Source: JADJPL01 sp964607915
GTDB lineage: Bacteria > Bacteroidota > Bacteroidia > Chitinophagales > Saprospiraceae
Direction: 5' to 3'
Assembly (NCBI GenBank): GCA_964607915.1
Contig: CAZSMU010000179.1
Location: 1-6,449 of the forward strand
DNA length: 6,449 nucleotides
The notes below the pieces were generated by a model. That model was not told the DNA's origin, searched no databases, and worked only from the letters and a program-made list of their open reading frames with translations. The position numbers and the translations under genes are program-made. Each line of letters begins with the position of its first letter. The stretch's first letter is position 1. Of this stretch, positions 1 through 6,410 are shown piece after piece.

Positions 1-46
1 GGCGAAAATGGACGGTTGATGCCCGTTCAAGAAATCTGAGCAGGTG

Positions 47-3000
47 TTATTCTTCTTTGAGGAAGTCCTCAAAGCTTGGCCAGGCGATGGCGGGGGAGTT
101 GATTTTTGCCAATTGGGCGTTCAGCGAGGCGGCTTCTTTTTGCTGGATGCCCTGGATGCTCATTTGCAGTTTCCCTATTTCCCGTGCGATGGATTCCGTA
201 CGGCGGATTTGGGATTCCGTGGGCTTACCGGGGTACGTGCTTACCTGCCGATAGACGTTGGCCAGTTCTTCGCGCAGGAACTCGTCCTCGTCAATATAGC
301 CATCGCCCTCTGTGGCGACGAAGGATTTGCGCAGGGTTTCCGCTTGGCCTGCCAGTTGCAGCAAGGCTGATTTCAGTTTGGCGCTGCGCTTGTCGGCCAA
401 TGAGTCGGCGAGGTGCCTGGCTTGTTTCTCCATTCGTTCCAGTACGGCGTAGTGGTAGGCTAACTGTTCGGTGAGGGCGTACAGCTTCATGGTTGTTTCG
501 CGCTGCAGGGTGCGTTCTTCGGCGCTGTAGGGAGCGCCGGGGTCATACACGAGCGTGAAAGAAGAGACATACTCCGATTTGTCCTTGATCACTTTCACTT
601 CGTAGGTACCGGCGTCCAGGTTGGGTCCATATAGGCTGCCGCCGATGGCCTGTACGTTTTTGGTGGGGGCGGCTTTGGGCCGTTCCATGGTAGTAGGCAT
701 TTCCACGATATTGATGCCGGCGCTTTTTCCGGCGGGCAGCGTTTTGAGGAGTTTGCCGTCTTTCCAGACCTCCACGTTCATTTTGCCGAAGGTGTGGCGT
801 TTGGCCATGTAGTAGCGGATTTGTGCAGCGGAGGAAGGGTTTGGCCCGACGAAGTTGCCGGAGCCTCCAAACCAGCCGGAAGCGGCGCCTGCATCGCGCA
901 GCATCACGGTGCGGGGTTCAAAAAAGTGGAAGGGCTTTCTCAGCACCTCTGCGTTGAGTTGGCGCAGCGGGGTGATATCGTCGAGGATGGCGATGCCGCG
1001 GCCGTGGGTAGCCATGACCAGCGCATGATCTCGCGGGTGGATGACCAGGTCGTGTACTGCCACTTTGGGCAGGTTGGCCGAGAAGCGGCCCCAGTTGGCT
1101 CCGCCGTCTACGCTGACGTAGAGGCCGTACTCGGTACCCAGGAAGAGCAGGTCGGGATTGACCAGGTCCTGGCGGATACAGAATGCGTAGCCTTCGACTT
1201 GTTTGCCGGCAATGGGCGTCCAGGTCTTGCCCAGATCGGTCGTTTTATACACGTAGGTTTTAGTATCGCCACTGCGGTGGCCGTCGAACGCAACGAAGGC
1301 CGTCTGTGCGTCGAAGCGGCCGGCTTCGATTTGGGCGACCCAGGTGTGCGGGGGCAGTCCGGGGATGTTTCCTGCGACATTCGACCACGATGTACCGCCA
1401 TCGGCGCTGACCTGCAGGTTCCCGTCGTCGGTGCCCACCCAGAGGACGTTGGCATTTTTGGGCGATTCGGCAATCGCATAGACGGTACAATGGTTTTCGG
1501 CGCCCGAGTTGTCTATGGTCAGGCCTCCGGAATCCTTTTGGCGCTGCTTTTTAGGGTCGTTGGTGCTCAGGTCGGGAGAGATACGGACCCAGGAATCGCC
1601 CATATCGTCGCTGCGGAAAAGGAACTGGGACCCGAAGTACATGCGGTTGGGACTGTTGGGGCTGATGTGGACAGGTGCGTTCCAGTTGAAGCGGTATTTG
1701 GGCTCACCCGGTTCCGGTATGGGGCGTATTTCTTTGGCCATACCGGTTTTTTTACTGAACCGCACCAGGTTTCCGCCCTGGTATTCGCTGAACACGATAT
1801 CGCTGTTGCTGGGGTGTGGGAAAGACCAGAAGCCATCGCCCCCGAAGGTCGGCTTCCAGTCGGCATTGCCGATGCCCCCCGGCTTTCGGGAGGGTGCATA
1901 CCAGGAGCCGTTGTCTTGAAGACCGCCATAGACATTGTACGGCACTTCGTTATCCACGCTGACGTGGTAGAACTGGGCGACGGGCAGGTTCATGAACATT
2001 TTGAACGATGCGCCGCGGTCGAAGGATTCATAGACGCCTCCGTCGGAGCCGAGCAGTACGTGTTTGGGGTTGTTGGGGTCAATCCAGACGGCGTGGATAT
2101 CCGAGTGGACGCTGCCGTCCATGCTGCGGAAGGATTTGCCCCGGTTTTCGCTGATGATCAGCGACAGCCCGGCTTTCATGACGATGCTGTCGTTTTTGGG
2201 GTCCACGACGAGGTGGGAAAAATAGAAAGGGCGCACGGTAGTATTGAATTCCGAGCTCACTTTTTTCCAGGAAGCCCCTTTGTCGGTGGACAGGTAGAGC
2301 CCTTTGCCTTCTTTGCTTTTACATTCGACGCTGAGGTAGAGCAGGTCCGGGTTGGAGGGGGCTACGGCGACGGCCATGCGTCCGAGGGTTTCTTTGGGCA
2401 ATCCGTTGTGGATGGTATCCCAGGATTCGCCTCCGTTGGTAGTTTTATAGAGGCCGCTTTTCCCGCTTAGCCCGGAGTCGAAGAAGTCCGGATAGCGGCG
2501 GTGGCTCCACATCGCGGCATAGACGATATCTGGGTTGGAGGGGTCCATGCTGAGGTCGGCGGCGCCGGTATGTTCGTCCAGGTACAGGATTTTGTTCCAG
2601 GACTTTCCGCCATCGGTTGTTTTATAGACGCCCCGGTCGGGATGGGGGTTCCAGAGAGCCCCCTGGGCAGCGACATAGACCACATTGGGGTTGTTGGGGT
2701 GGATGAGGATATCGCTGATGCGCTCGGTAGCCGACAGGCCCAGGTGCTCCCACGATTTGCCTCCGTTGGTACTGCGATATACGCCGTTGCCGGGGGAGAC
2801 GCTGTTGCGCACCCAGGGCTCGCCGGTGCCTACCCATACCGTATCGGGGTGTTGTTGGTCAATGGCTATCTTGCCAATGGCCTGCACATGGTCGTCAAAG
2901 ACCGGCTGGAAGAACGCGCCCCCGCTGACGCTTTTCCAGACCCCGCCCCCGGCAGTGCCGACATAGATGATTTCCGGGTGGCGGTGCACCGCATCTATAC

Positions 3001-3133
3001 TGCTGATACGCCCGCTGGTCGTGGCGGGTCCAATCTGGCGCGCCCGAAGGTTGCCAAACAAGTTTTCGACCGCTACCTGAGCGGTCAGTGGCCAAAGGAG
3101 GGCAGAAAACCCCAGGCTGATAATCCATTTCAT
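47..3133 (-). CDS. Secreted VPS10/sortilin-like BNR (Asp-box) beta-propeller protein
   Basis: The 1028-residue product begins with a signal peptide (MKWIISLGFSALLWPLTAQ, hydrophobic core about 4-17), so it is exported. Ten Asp-box repeats of the form S/T-x-D/N-x-G-x-x-W/F are visible at about residues 122-128, 173-179, 232-238, 283-289, 329-335, 371-377, 509-515, 577-583, 632-638 and 675-681. Many blades also carry a preceding P-x-N-P turn (HPNNP, DPSNP, APSNP, DPNNP). The propeller ends near ATHGRGIAILDD (708-719), a motif typical of the Bacteroidota family often annotated as 'glycosyl hydrolase' or VPS10 domain protein. Residues about 770-865 look beta-rich (AGTYEVKV at 841-848), and about 870-1010 is charged and probably helical. 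No C-terminal secretion-sorting domain is obvious. Length fits the family. The ATG directly precedes the signal peptide, which fixes the start. Catalytic activity is not demonstrated for the family, so I do not call it a hydrolase. The gene is probably transcribed alone: a 254-bp repeat-bearing gap separates it from the upstream minus-strand gene. Confidence 0.93.
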   Translation of the reverse strand: MKWIISLGFSALLWPLTAQVAVENLFGNLRARQIGPATTSGRISSIDAVHRHPEIIYVGTAGGGVWKSVSGGAFFQPVFDDHVQAIGKIAIDQQHPDTVWVGTGEPWVRNSVSPGNGVYRSTNGGKSWEHLGLSATERISDILIHPNNPNVVYVAAQGALWNPHPDRGVYKTTDGGKSWNKILYLDEHTGAADLSMDPSNPDIVYAAMWSHRRYPDFFDSGLSGKSGLYKTTNGGESWDTIHNGLPKETLGRMAVAVAPSNPDLLYLSVECKSKEGKGLYLSTDKGASWKKVSSEFNTTVRPFYFSHLVVDPKNDSIVMKAGLSLIISENRGKSFRSMDGSVHSDIHAVWIDPNNPKHVLLGSDGGVYESFDRGASFKMFMNLPVAQFYHVSVDNEVPYNVYGGLQDNGSWYAPSRKPGGIGNADWKPTFGGDGFWSFPHPSNSDIVFSEYQGGNLVRFSKKTGMAKEIRPIPEPGEPKYRFNWNAPVHISPNSPNRMYFGSQFLFRSDDMGDSWVRISPDLSTNDPKKQRQKDSGGLTIDNSGAENHCTVYAIAESPKNANVLWVGTDDGNLQVSADGGTSWSNVAGNIPGLPPHTWVAQIEAGRFDAQTAFVAFDGHRSGDTKTYVYKTTDLGKTWTPIAGKQVEGYAFCIRQDLVNPDLLFLGTEYGLYVSVDGGANWGRFSANLPKVAVHDLVIHPRDHALVMATHGRGIAILDDITPLRQLNAEVLRKPFHFFEPRTVMLRDAGAASGWFGGSGNFVGPNPSSAAQIRYYMAKRHTFGKMNVEVWKDGKLLKTLPAGKSAGINIVEMPTTMERPKAAPTKNVQAIGGSLYGPNLDAGTYEVKVIKDKSEYVSSFTLVYDPGAPYSAEERTLQRETTMKLYALTEQLAYHYAVLERMEKQARHLADSLADKRSAKLKSALLQLAGQAETLRKSFVATEGDGYIDEDEFLREELANVYRQVSTYPGKPTESQIRRTESIAREIGKLQMSIQGIQQKEAASLNAQLAKINSPAIAWPSFEDFLKEE

Positions 3134-3161
3134 GGTGAGTATGCTTTTTCGGGTAAATCAG

Positions 3162-3233
3162 GCTTGTTGCGGGGGCGGTATAGTGGGAAAAAGAACCATT
3201 TTTGACCCCTCAAAGGTCCTCCTTGCAACAAGT
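3162..3233 (-). repeat. Palindromic intergenic repeat, copy A
   Basis: Inverted arms CTTGTTGC (3163-3170) and GCAACAAG (3225-3232) form an 8-bp perfect outer stem, with a further G-T pair at 3162/3233. Inside, AAAAA (3188-3192) faces TTTTT (3199-3203), and GGG (3185-3187) faces CCCC (3206-3209). The family's GGGGTCAAAAA motif reads on the minus strand (complement of 3199-3209), so this copy is oriented minus. It ends 28 bases before the start codon of the propeller gene and so may lie in its leader or promoter. No target-site duplication is evident. Confidence 0.8.
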
Positions 3234-3263
3234 ATTAGTACAAAGGAAGGGAGGGCTTGCACA

Positions 3264-3327
3264 ATAGACTTGTTACGAGGGGGTCAAAAAGGCTTTTCTC
3301 CGCCTCGCCGACCCCGGCAACAAGTCT
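3264..3327 (+). repeat. Palindromic intergenic repeat, copy B (nested hairpin)
   Basis: This is the most regular copy. The outer arms AGACTTGTT (3266-3274) / AACAAGTCT (3319-3327) pair over 9 bp, GGGGTC (3280-3285) / GACCCC (3310-3315) pair over 6 bp, and AGGC (3290-3293) / GCCT (3302-3305) close an 8-base loop. These three helices are coaxial, separated by small internal loops. The conserved lead-in ATAGACTTGTT (from 3264) is shared with copies D and E. It lies 61 bases beyond the stop codon of the LolA-like gene, in the gap before the propeller gene. Confidence 0.85.
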
Positions 3328-3361
3328 GATAGCCGCTGCCCTCCCCTTGGCCCTCTTGGGG

Positions 3362-3376
3362 CTAAAACTGTTTTAG
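3362..3376. other. 15-bp perfect palindrome CTAAAAC-T-GTTTTAG
   Basis: CTAAAAC (3362-3368) and GTTTTAG (3370-3376) are exact inverse complements around a single base. It lies 11 bases past the stop codon of the LolA-like gene. It has no T-tract in the right place for a terminator and too small a loop for a stable hairpin, so a protein-binding site or chance are the alternatives. Confidence 0.35.
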
Positions 3377-3387
3377 AAAAACCGGCT

Positions 3388-4107
3388 CTACTTTTTGGGG
3401 AAAGCGAAGAGGCTGTCTTCGACCGGTACGTTGAACTTCATTTCCTTCACGACTACTTTTTGCATGGAGTTGCCCGCTACTTTTGCCTCGACGAAGAACG
3501 GCACCATGACCCCGTCCACTTCCTGATAATCGCTCATGAACGTTTCGACGAACTGTCCTGCGCCGGGGCCGGCCTTCACTGCAGCGCGCATCATGATGAG
3601 CGCGAACGACTCGGCGTCAATCAGGTAGTATTCTACAGAGCCGTCTTTCTTGGTGAGCTTGATCTTGTGGCAGTTCGTGCCCTCTACGGTTTCTTTTCCG
3701 TCCAGTTCTGCTTTGTGGCCTTTGGCAGCATAATCTATGAGCGGGTTTTGGAATTCCTGGGACTTCATTTCTGCGGCGGCTTCATCGGGCATGACCTGGG
3801 CATCGGGGCCTCCCTGTAGCGGGTTGAGCATCCATGCCGTGTTGCCGTCGTATGCCTGAACGATGTTTTGTCCCATCACGCTGACGTCCACGCGCATTTT
3901 GTTGGGGGCGGCATTGAGCAGAGTAGCGGGGAATTCAAATCCCTGCATAGACATGGTCGCAGTAGCTTTGGAGCTCGTGAACGTCCTCCATTTTTCGACT
4001 CCTCCCAATGCTTCGAGGGTCTTGGAGATAACCTCATCTGCCGTTTGGGCATGGGCAAAAACAGAGGCGAGTAAAAAAAGGCTTGCGAAAACAGAACGGA
4101 GTTTCAT
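3388..4107 (-). CDS. Periplasmic LolA-like outer-membrane lipoprotein-sorting family protein
   Basis: The 239-residue product has a signal peptide (MKLRSVFASLFLLASVFAHA, cut likely at AHA-Q) and no lipobox cysteine, which suggests a soluble periplasmic protein. The body resembles the LolA/LolB-like fold family of Bacteroidota. It has a start helix with A-L-G-G (33-36), repeated beta-strand segments, AYDGNTAWMLNPLQG (85-99), G-T-N-C-H-K-I-K-L (143-151), YYLIDAESFALI (160-171) and the characteristic D-Y-x-E-V-D-G-V-x-V-P (193-203). Such proteins bind lipids or lipoproteins in a half-barrel, but this one is not necessarily the true LolA chaperone. Reading is open 36 codons further upstream, but that stretch translates the palindromic repeat at 4145-4218 and would place the signal peptide internally, so the ATG at 4105-4107 is preferred. 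It lies on the same strand as the propeller gene downstream but is separated from it by 254 bp. Confidence 0.85.
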   Translation of the reverse strand: MKLRSVFASLFLLASVFAHAQTADEVISKTLEALGGVEKWRTFTSSKATATMSMQGFEFPATLLNAAPNKMRVDVSVMGQNIVQAYDGNTAWMLNPLQGGPDAQVMPDEAAAEMKSQEFQNPLIDYAAKGHKAELDGKETVEGTNCHKIKLTKKDGSVEYYLIDAESFALIMMRAAVKAGPGAGQFVETFMSDYQEVDGVMVPFFVEAKVAGNSMQKVVVKEMKFNVPVEDSLFAFPKK

Positions 4108-4144
4108 GATTGAAAGATTGGTTAATAAACGTTGTGAACTATTT

Positions 4145-4218
4145 GACTTGTTGCGAGGGGGGAGCGAGGAGGGAAAAAAGGGCCTTTTTGACCCCTTGCT
4201 GACTTCTCGCAACAAGTT
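4145..4218 (-). repeat. Palindromic intergenic repeat, copy C
   Basis: Perfect 12-bp arms ACTTGTTGCGAG (4146-4157) and CTCGCAACAAGT (4206-4217) are the longest of the family here. A central A-tract (4174-4179) and T-tract (4185-4189) flank GGGCC. GGG (4171-4173) faces CCCC (4192-4195). The GGGGTCAAAAAGG motif reads on the minus strand. It lies 37 bases upstream of the LolA-like start codon, a placement close to that of copy A before the propeller gene. Confidence 0.85.
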
Positions 4219-4320
4219 TAATCATCCTATGAGGCAAAAATCTATAAAGTAGTTCGCGAAAAGCGAATTTTTTCGATGAATGCAGGTAAAAGAAGGGGGA
4301 TTTCCAGGAGAAGCCCAATA

Positions 4321-4370
4321 ATAGACTTGTTGCGCGGGGAATCATCAAGGGGTCAAAAAGGTCCTTTTTT
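4321..4370 (+). repeat. Half copy D of the intergenic repeat
   Basis: ATAGACTTGTTGCG (4321-4334) continues to GGGGTCAAAAAGG (4349-4361). A small A/T palindrome follows, AAAAAGG (4355-4361) / CCTTTTT (4363-4369). No GACCCC or GCAACAAG right arm is found downstream, so this is a truncated or solo half. Over 4321-4359 it matches copy E at 36 of 39 positions. It sits 136 bases before the AAA ATPase start. Confidence 0.78.
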
Positions 4371-4506
4371 CAAAAAAAAGAGCTGGGCGGGAACTGTTTG
4401 CCCTCCTTTTGGCATTATATGGAAATCTTTTACAAAAACGCCCAATGCCCCGAACGGAACTCGCCCGGAGTACAAGATATTTTATCACCTTCCTAAATCC
4501 GTTGCT

Positions 4507-5628
4507 ATGGTTTACCAATCAATAGCGGCATCCAACGCCATGGAACACTTTAAAAGCCCGGGTTTTTCGGATATCTTCTCCGAAAATCCGCGCTCGTACC
4601 TGAACGACTTTGCGATGTACGCTACGCATTTTCACGGGACGCCGAGCACTATCCTGGTCCATTCCATCCAGGTGAAGAAGGCAGCCGAATGGTTCAAAGG
4701 AGCACACGGCAACGAAACGACGCATGCATACTGGTCTAAGACGATGAACGGCTACAACAAGAAAACGGAACTGGAGAAGGCCTTGCACATACTTGAACCG
4801 GGCATCCTGGTTTGTTTCAACTATGAATACAACTACGCACACCTCCTGTTTGCCAACGAACTCGCCGAGCAGGCGGACAAGCTGGCACAGTCGTTCAAAG
4901 GGTTTAAAAGGGCGAGATCCCGACGGGAGCCCTCCATCTACATGTTCGTGAGCAACGACGGTGGTCTGTCGCTGACGTCCCTGCGCGTCAACCGCACCAA
5001 ACTCAACCTGGAGGAGAACTATAACGACGACTTTCCGGCAGTCCACCAGCACATCCTGAAGCGGCTGTCGCGCAACAACGAGAAGGGTATCCTACTGCTG
5101 CATGGCAAGCCGGGCACGGGTAAGACCTCGTATATCCGGCACCTGATCACCAAGCTCAAAAAGGAGGTCATCTTCCTGCCGCCGAACATGGCGCCGTCTA
5201 TCACCAGCCCGTACCTGATCTCGTCGCTCATTGACATGCCCAACTCCATCCTGGTAATCGAAGACGCCGAACAGGTCATCATGGACCGCAACCTAGACGG
5301 GAGCTCCCCGGTATCTACCCTGCTCAATATCTCCGACGGCTTGCTGTCGGATTGCCTGAACATCCAAATCATCTGCTCGTTCAACTGCGATATTACACGT
5401 ATTGACGAAGCGCTGATGCGCAAAGGCCGCCTGATCGGGGTCTATGAGTTCCGGGAACTGGAGACGGAAAAAGCCCGCGCACTGTCTCAGAAGCTGGGTT
5501 TTGATACCGACATCACCGCCCCTATGTCGCTGGCCGCGATTTACAACCAGGGCGAAAAGGCGTTCCTGAACGCAGAAGAGGCGGTACGCCACTCGTTCGG
5601 GAGAACCCAGATCGGGTTCAAGCGGTAG
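4507..5628 (+). CDS. AAA-family ATPase with an uncharacterised N-terminal domain
   Basis: The 373-residue product has no signal peptide and should be cytoplasmic. Residues about 1-185 form an N-terminal region I cannot assign. The AAA module follows: Walker A GKPGTGKT (200-207), Walker B ILVIEDAE (248-255), sensor-1 Asn in CSFN (N293), and the second-region-of-homology/arginine-finger segment IDEALMRKGR (299-308). The E-D order in Walker B and the ALxRxGR segment resemble Bcs1-like AAA proteins more than FtsH or ClpX; this is judged by eye. No protease motif (such as HEXXH) is present, so it is probably an ATP-driven remodelling or unfolding factor of unknown substrate. The frame is open back to an ATG at 4276, but that extension reads through repeat D, so I chose the ATG at 4507; the ATG at 4540 is also possible. 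It appears to be a single-gene unit ended by the hairpin at 5629-5670. Confidence 0.88.
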   Translation: MVYQSIAASNAMEHFKSPGFSDIFSENPRSYLNDFAMYATHFHGTPSTILVHSIQVKKAAEWFKGAHGNETTHAYWSKTMNGYNKKTELEKALHILEPGILVCFNYEYNYAHLLFANELAEQADKLAQSFKGFKRARSRREPSIYMFVSNDGGLSLTSLRVNRTKLNLEENYNDDFPAVHQHILKRLSRNNEKGILLLHGKPGTGKTSYIRHLITKLKKEVIFLPPNMAPSITSPYLISSLIDMPNSILVIEDAEQVIMDRNLDGSSPVSTLLNISDGLLSDCLNIQIICSFNCDITRIDEALMRKGRLIGVYEFRELETEKARALSQKLGFDTDITAPMSLAAIYNQGEKAFLNAEEAVRHSFGRTQIGFKR

Positions 5629-5670
5629 AAAAAAGCAGGTAGGGTGCTGTATCCCTACCTGCTTTTTTTT
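5629..5670 (+). terminator. Intrinsic terminator of the AAA ATPase gene
   Basis: Directly after the stop codon, a perfect 10-bp stem GCAGGTAGGG (5635-5644) / CCCTACCTGC (5653-5662) with an 8-base loop is followed by eight T residues (5663-5670). The stem is preceded by six A residues (5629-5634), so the structure could also terminate transcription from the other strand, although no minus-strand gene enters here. It is the only conventional Rho-independent terminator seen in the window. Confidence 0.93.
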
Positions 5671-5828
5671 AAACGCGCGTAGTCCGGTCTCAGGAGCGCC
5701 GTGTCCCCGTTTTATGTGCCTATAAACGTATCTTTTGAGGGCTTCTAATCGAGTTGAGGACTACGAGAAAGTATGGGGTGGGCGAAAAGGGGGGCTTTTT
5801 CATCCTACCATCTATCTGACGGGAATTT

Positions 5829-5862
5829 TATGGCACAGGTAGCCAGAATTGCTGTACCTTGG
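5829..5862 (+). promoter_or_regulatory. Candidate Bacteroidota-type promoter for the beta-barrel gene
   Basis: TACCTTGG at 5855-5862 matches the Bacteroidota -7 consensus TAnnTTTG with one mismatch. A weak -33 candidate, TATG (5829-5832, against TTTG), lies 22 bases upstream, within the usual spacing range. The transcript would start around 5868 and leave a short leader of about 14 bases before the ATG at 5882. The rest of the 5671-5881 gap shows no gene and no copy of the intergenic repeat. Confidence 0.4.
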
Positions 5863-5881
5863 CGTCTCTAAACAGAAACCT

Positions 5882-6409
5882 ATGAAAAGTATAGCATTGG
5901 CAGTTGTGCTGCTGCTTTCGGCAGCCTCGTCCCTTTCCGGGCAGCACCGCGAGGGGGATTTCAACCTGAATTTGGGCATAGGCCTGTTCCCGACGTTTGG
6001 CAGCGGAAATGCCGTTCTGCCGCCGGTAGGGGCGAGCGGCGAATACGGCATCAACGACGATCTGAGCGTAGGGGGGTATTTAGCGATCTCGACGTACAAG
6101 GAAAATTTCAGCGGGGGGACGTTTAGGTATTCCTATATCATTGTGGGCCCCCGTGCGAGCTACCACCTCGGCAACTTGTTGGGCACCCCTCGTGCGTTCG
6201 ACCCCTACGCAGGGGTCTTCCTGGGCTATCGCATCGGCTCTACGCAGTGGGATGGCCCAGGGACCATCCCGACGAGCAGCAGCGTGAGCGGTACGGGATG
6301 GTCGTTGCACCTCGGTACCCGCTACCAGCTCAATGACCGCTGGCGCCTGTTCGGGGAGTTGGGCTACGGCGTATCCATCCTTCAAGCAGGGATAAGTTGG
6401 AGCTTGTAA
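5882..6409 (+). CDS. Small outer-membrane beta-barrel protein
   Basis: The 175-residue product starts with a signal peptide (MKSIALAVVLLLSAASSLSG, likely cleaved after Gln21). The mature part alternates polar and hydrophobic or aromatic residues in Gly-rich strands: NLNLGIGLFPTF (28-39), VGASGEYGINDDLSVGGYLA (49-68), FRYSYIIVGPRASYHLG (81-97), DPYAGVFLGYRIGS (107-120), WSLHLGTRYQLND (140-152) and WRLFGELGYGVSILQAGISW (154-173). The pattern fits an eight-strand OmpW/OmpX-like or 'outer membrane beta-barrel' protein of Bacteroidota; ligand and role are unknown. An in-frame ATG at 5849 is rejected because it would add 11 residues before the signal peptide and would overlap the candidate -7 promoter element. 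The stop codon is followed almost at once by repeat copy E. Confidence 0.82.
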   Translation: MKSIALAVVLLLSAASSLSGQHREGDFNLNLGIGLFPTFGSGNAVLPPVGASGEYGINDDLSVGGYLAISTYKENFSGGTFRYSYIIVGPRASYHLGNLLGTPRAFDPYAGVFLGYRIGSTQWDGPGTIPTSSSVSGTGWSLHLGTRYQLNDRWRLFGELGYGVSILQAGISWSL

Positions 6410-6410
6410 A

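Larger units (their letters stand above)
4108..4506. other. 399-bp intergenic region between divergent genes
   Basis: This gap separates the minus-strand LolA-like gene from the plus-strand AAA gene and must hold the promoters of both. It contains repeat copies C and D and a short AT-rich stretch (4219-4300). I find no convincing TAnnTTTG promoter on either strand, no Shine-Dalgarno sequence before 4507, and no believable small gene; open frames here simply translate the repeats. Confidence 0.6.

Noticed and set aside
1..46. Weak stem downstream of the propeller stop codon (ACGG/CCGT)
   Set aside because: Only 4 bp, no proper T-tract, and the region is cut by the window edge.
794..2470. Long plus-strand open frame (558 codons) opposite the propeller gene
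   Set aside because: It is antisense to a clear BNR-repeat gene. Its translation is rich in V, G, D and F with no domain, as expected for a mirror frame of a G+C-rich repeat-containing gene.
47..3133. Naming the propeller protein a sialidase or glycosidase because of its BNR repeats
   Set aside because: Asp-boxes are structural and occur in many non-enzymes; I cannot identify a sialidase arginine triad or a glycosidase active site.
2501..3205. Plus-strand open frame of 234 codons overlapping the propeller start
   Set aside because: Antisense shadow of the propeller gene; its end merely translates part of repeat A.
4253..4273. Terminator-like hairpin TTCGC-GAAAA-GCGAA followed by six T
   Set aside because: The stem is only 5 bp and no plus-strand gene ends upstream, so there is nothing for it to terminate.
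3162..4370. Possible CRISPR array formed by the repeats
   Set aside because: Copies are irregularly spaced, in both orientations, of unequal length, separated by whole genes, and there is no cas gene.
5784..5801. GAAAAG...CTTTTTC hairpin resembling the inner part of the repeats
   Set aside because: It lacks the CTTGTTGC and GCAACAAG arms and the GGGGTCAAAAA motif, so it cannot be called a copy.
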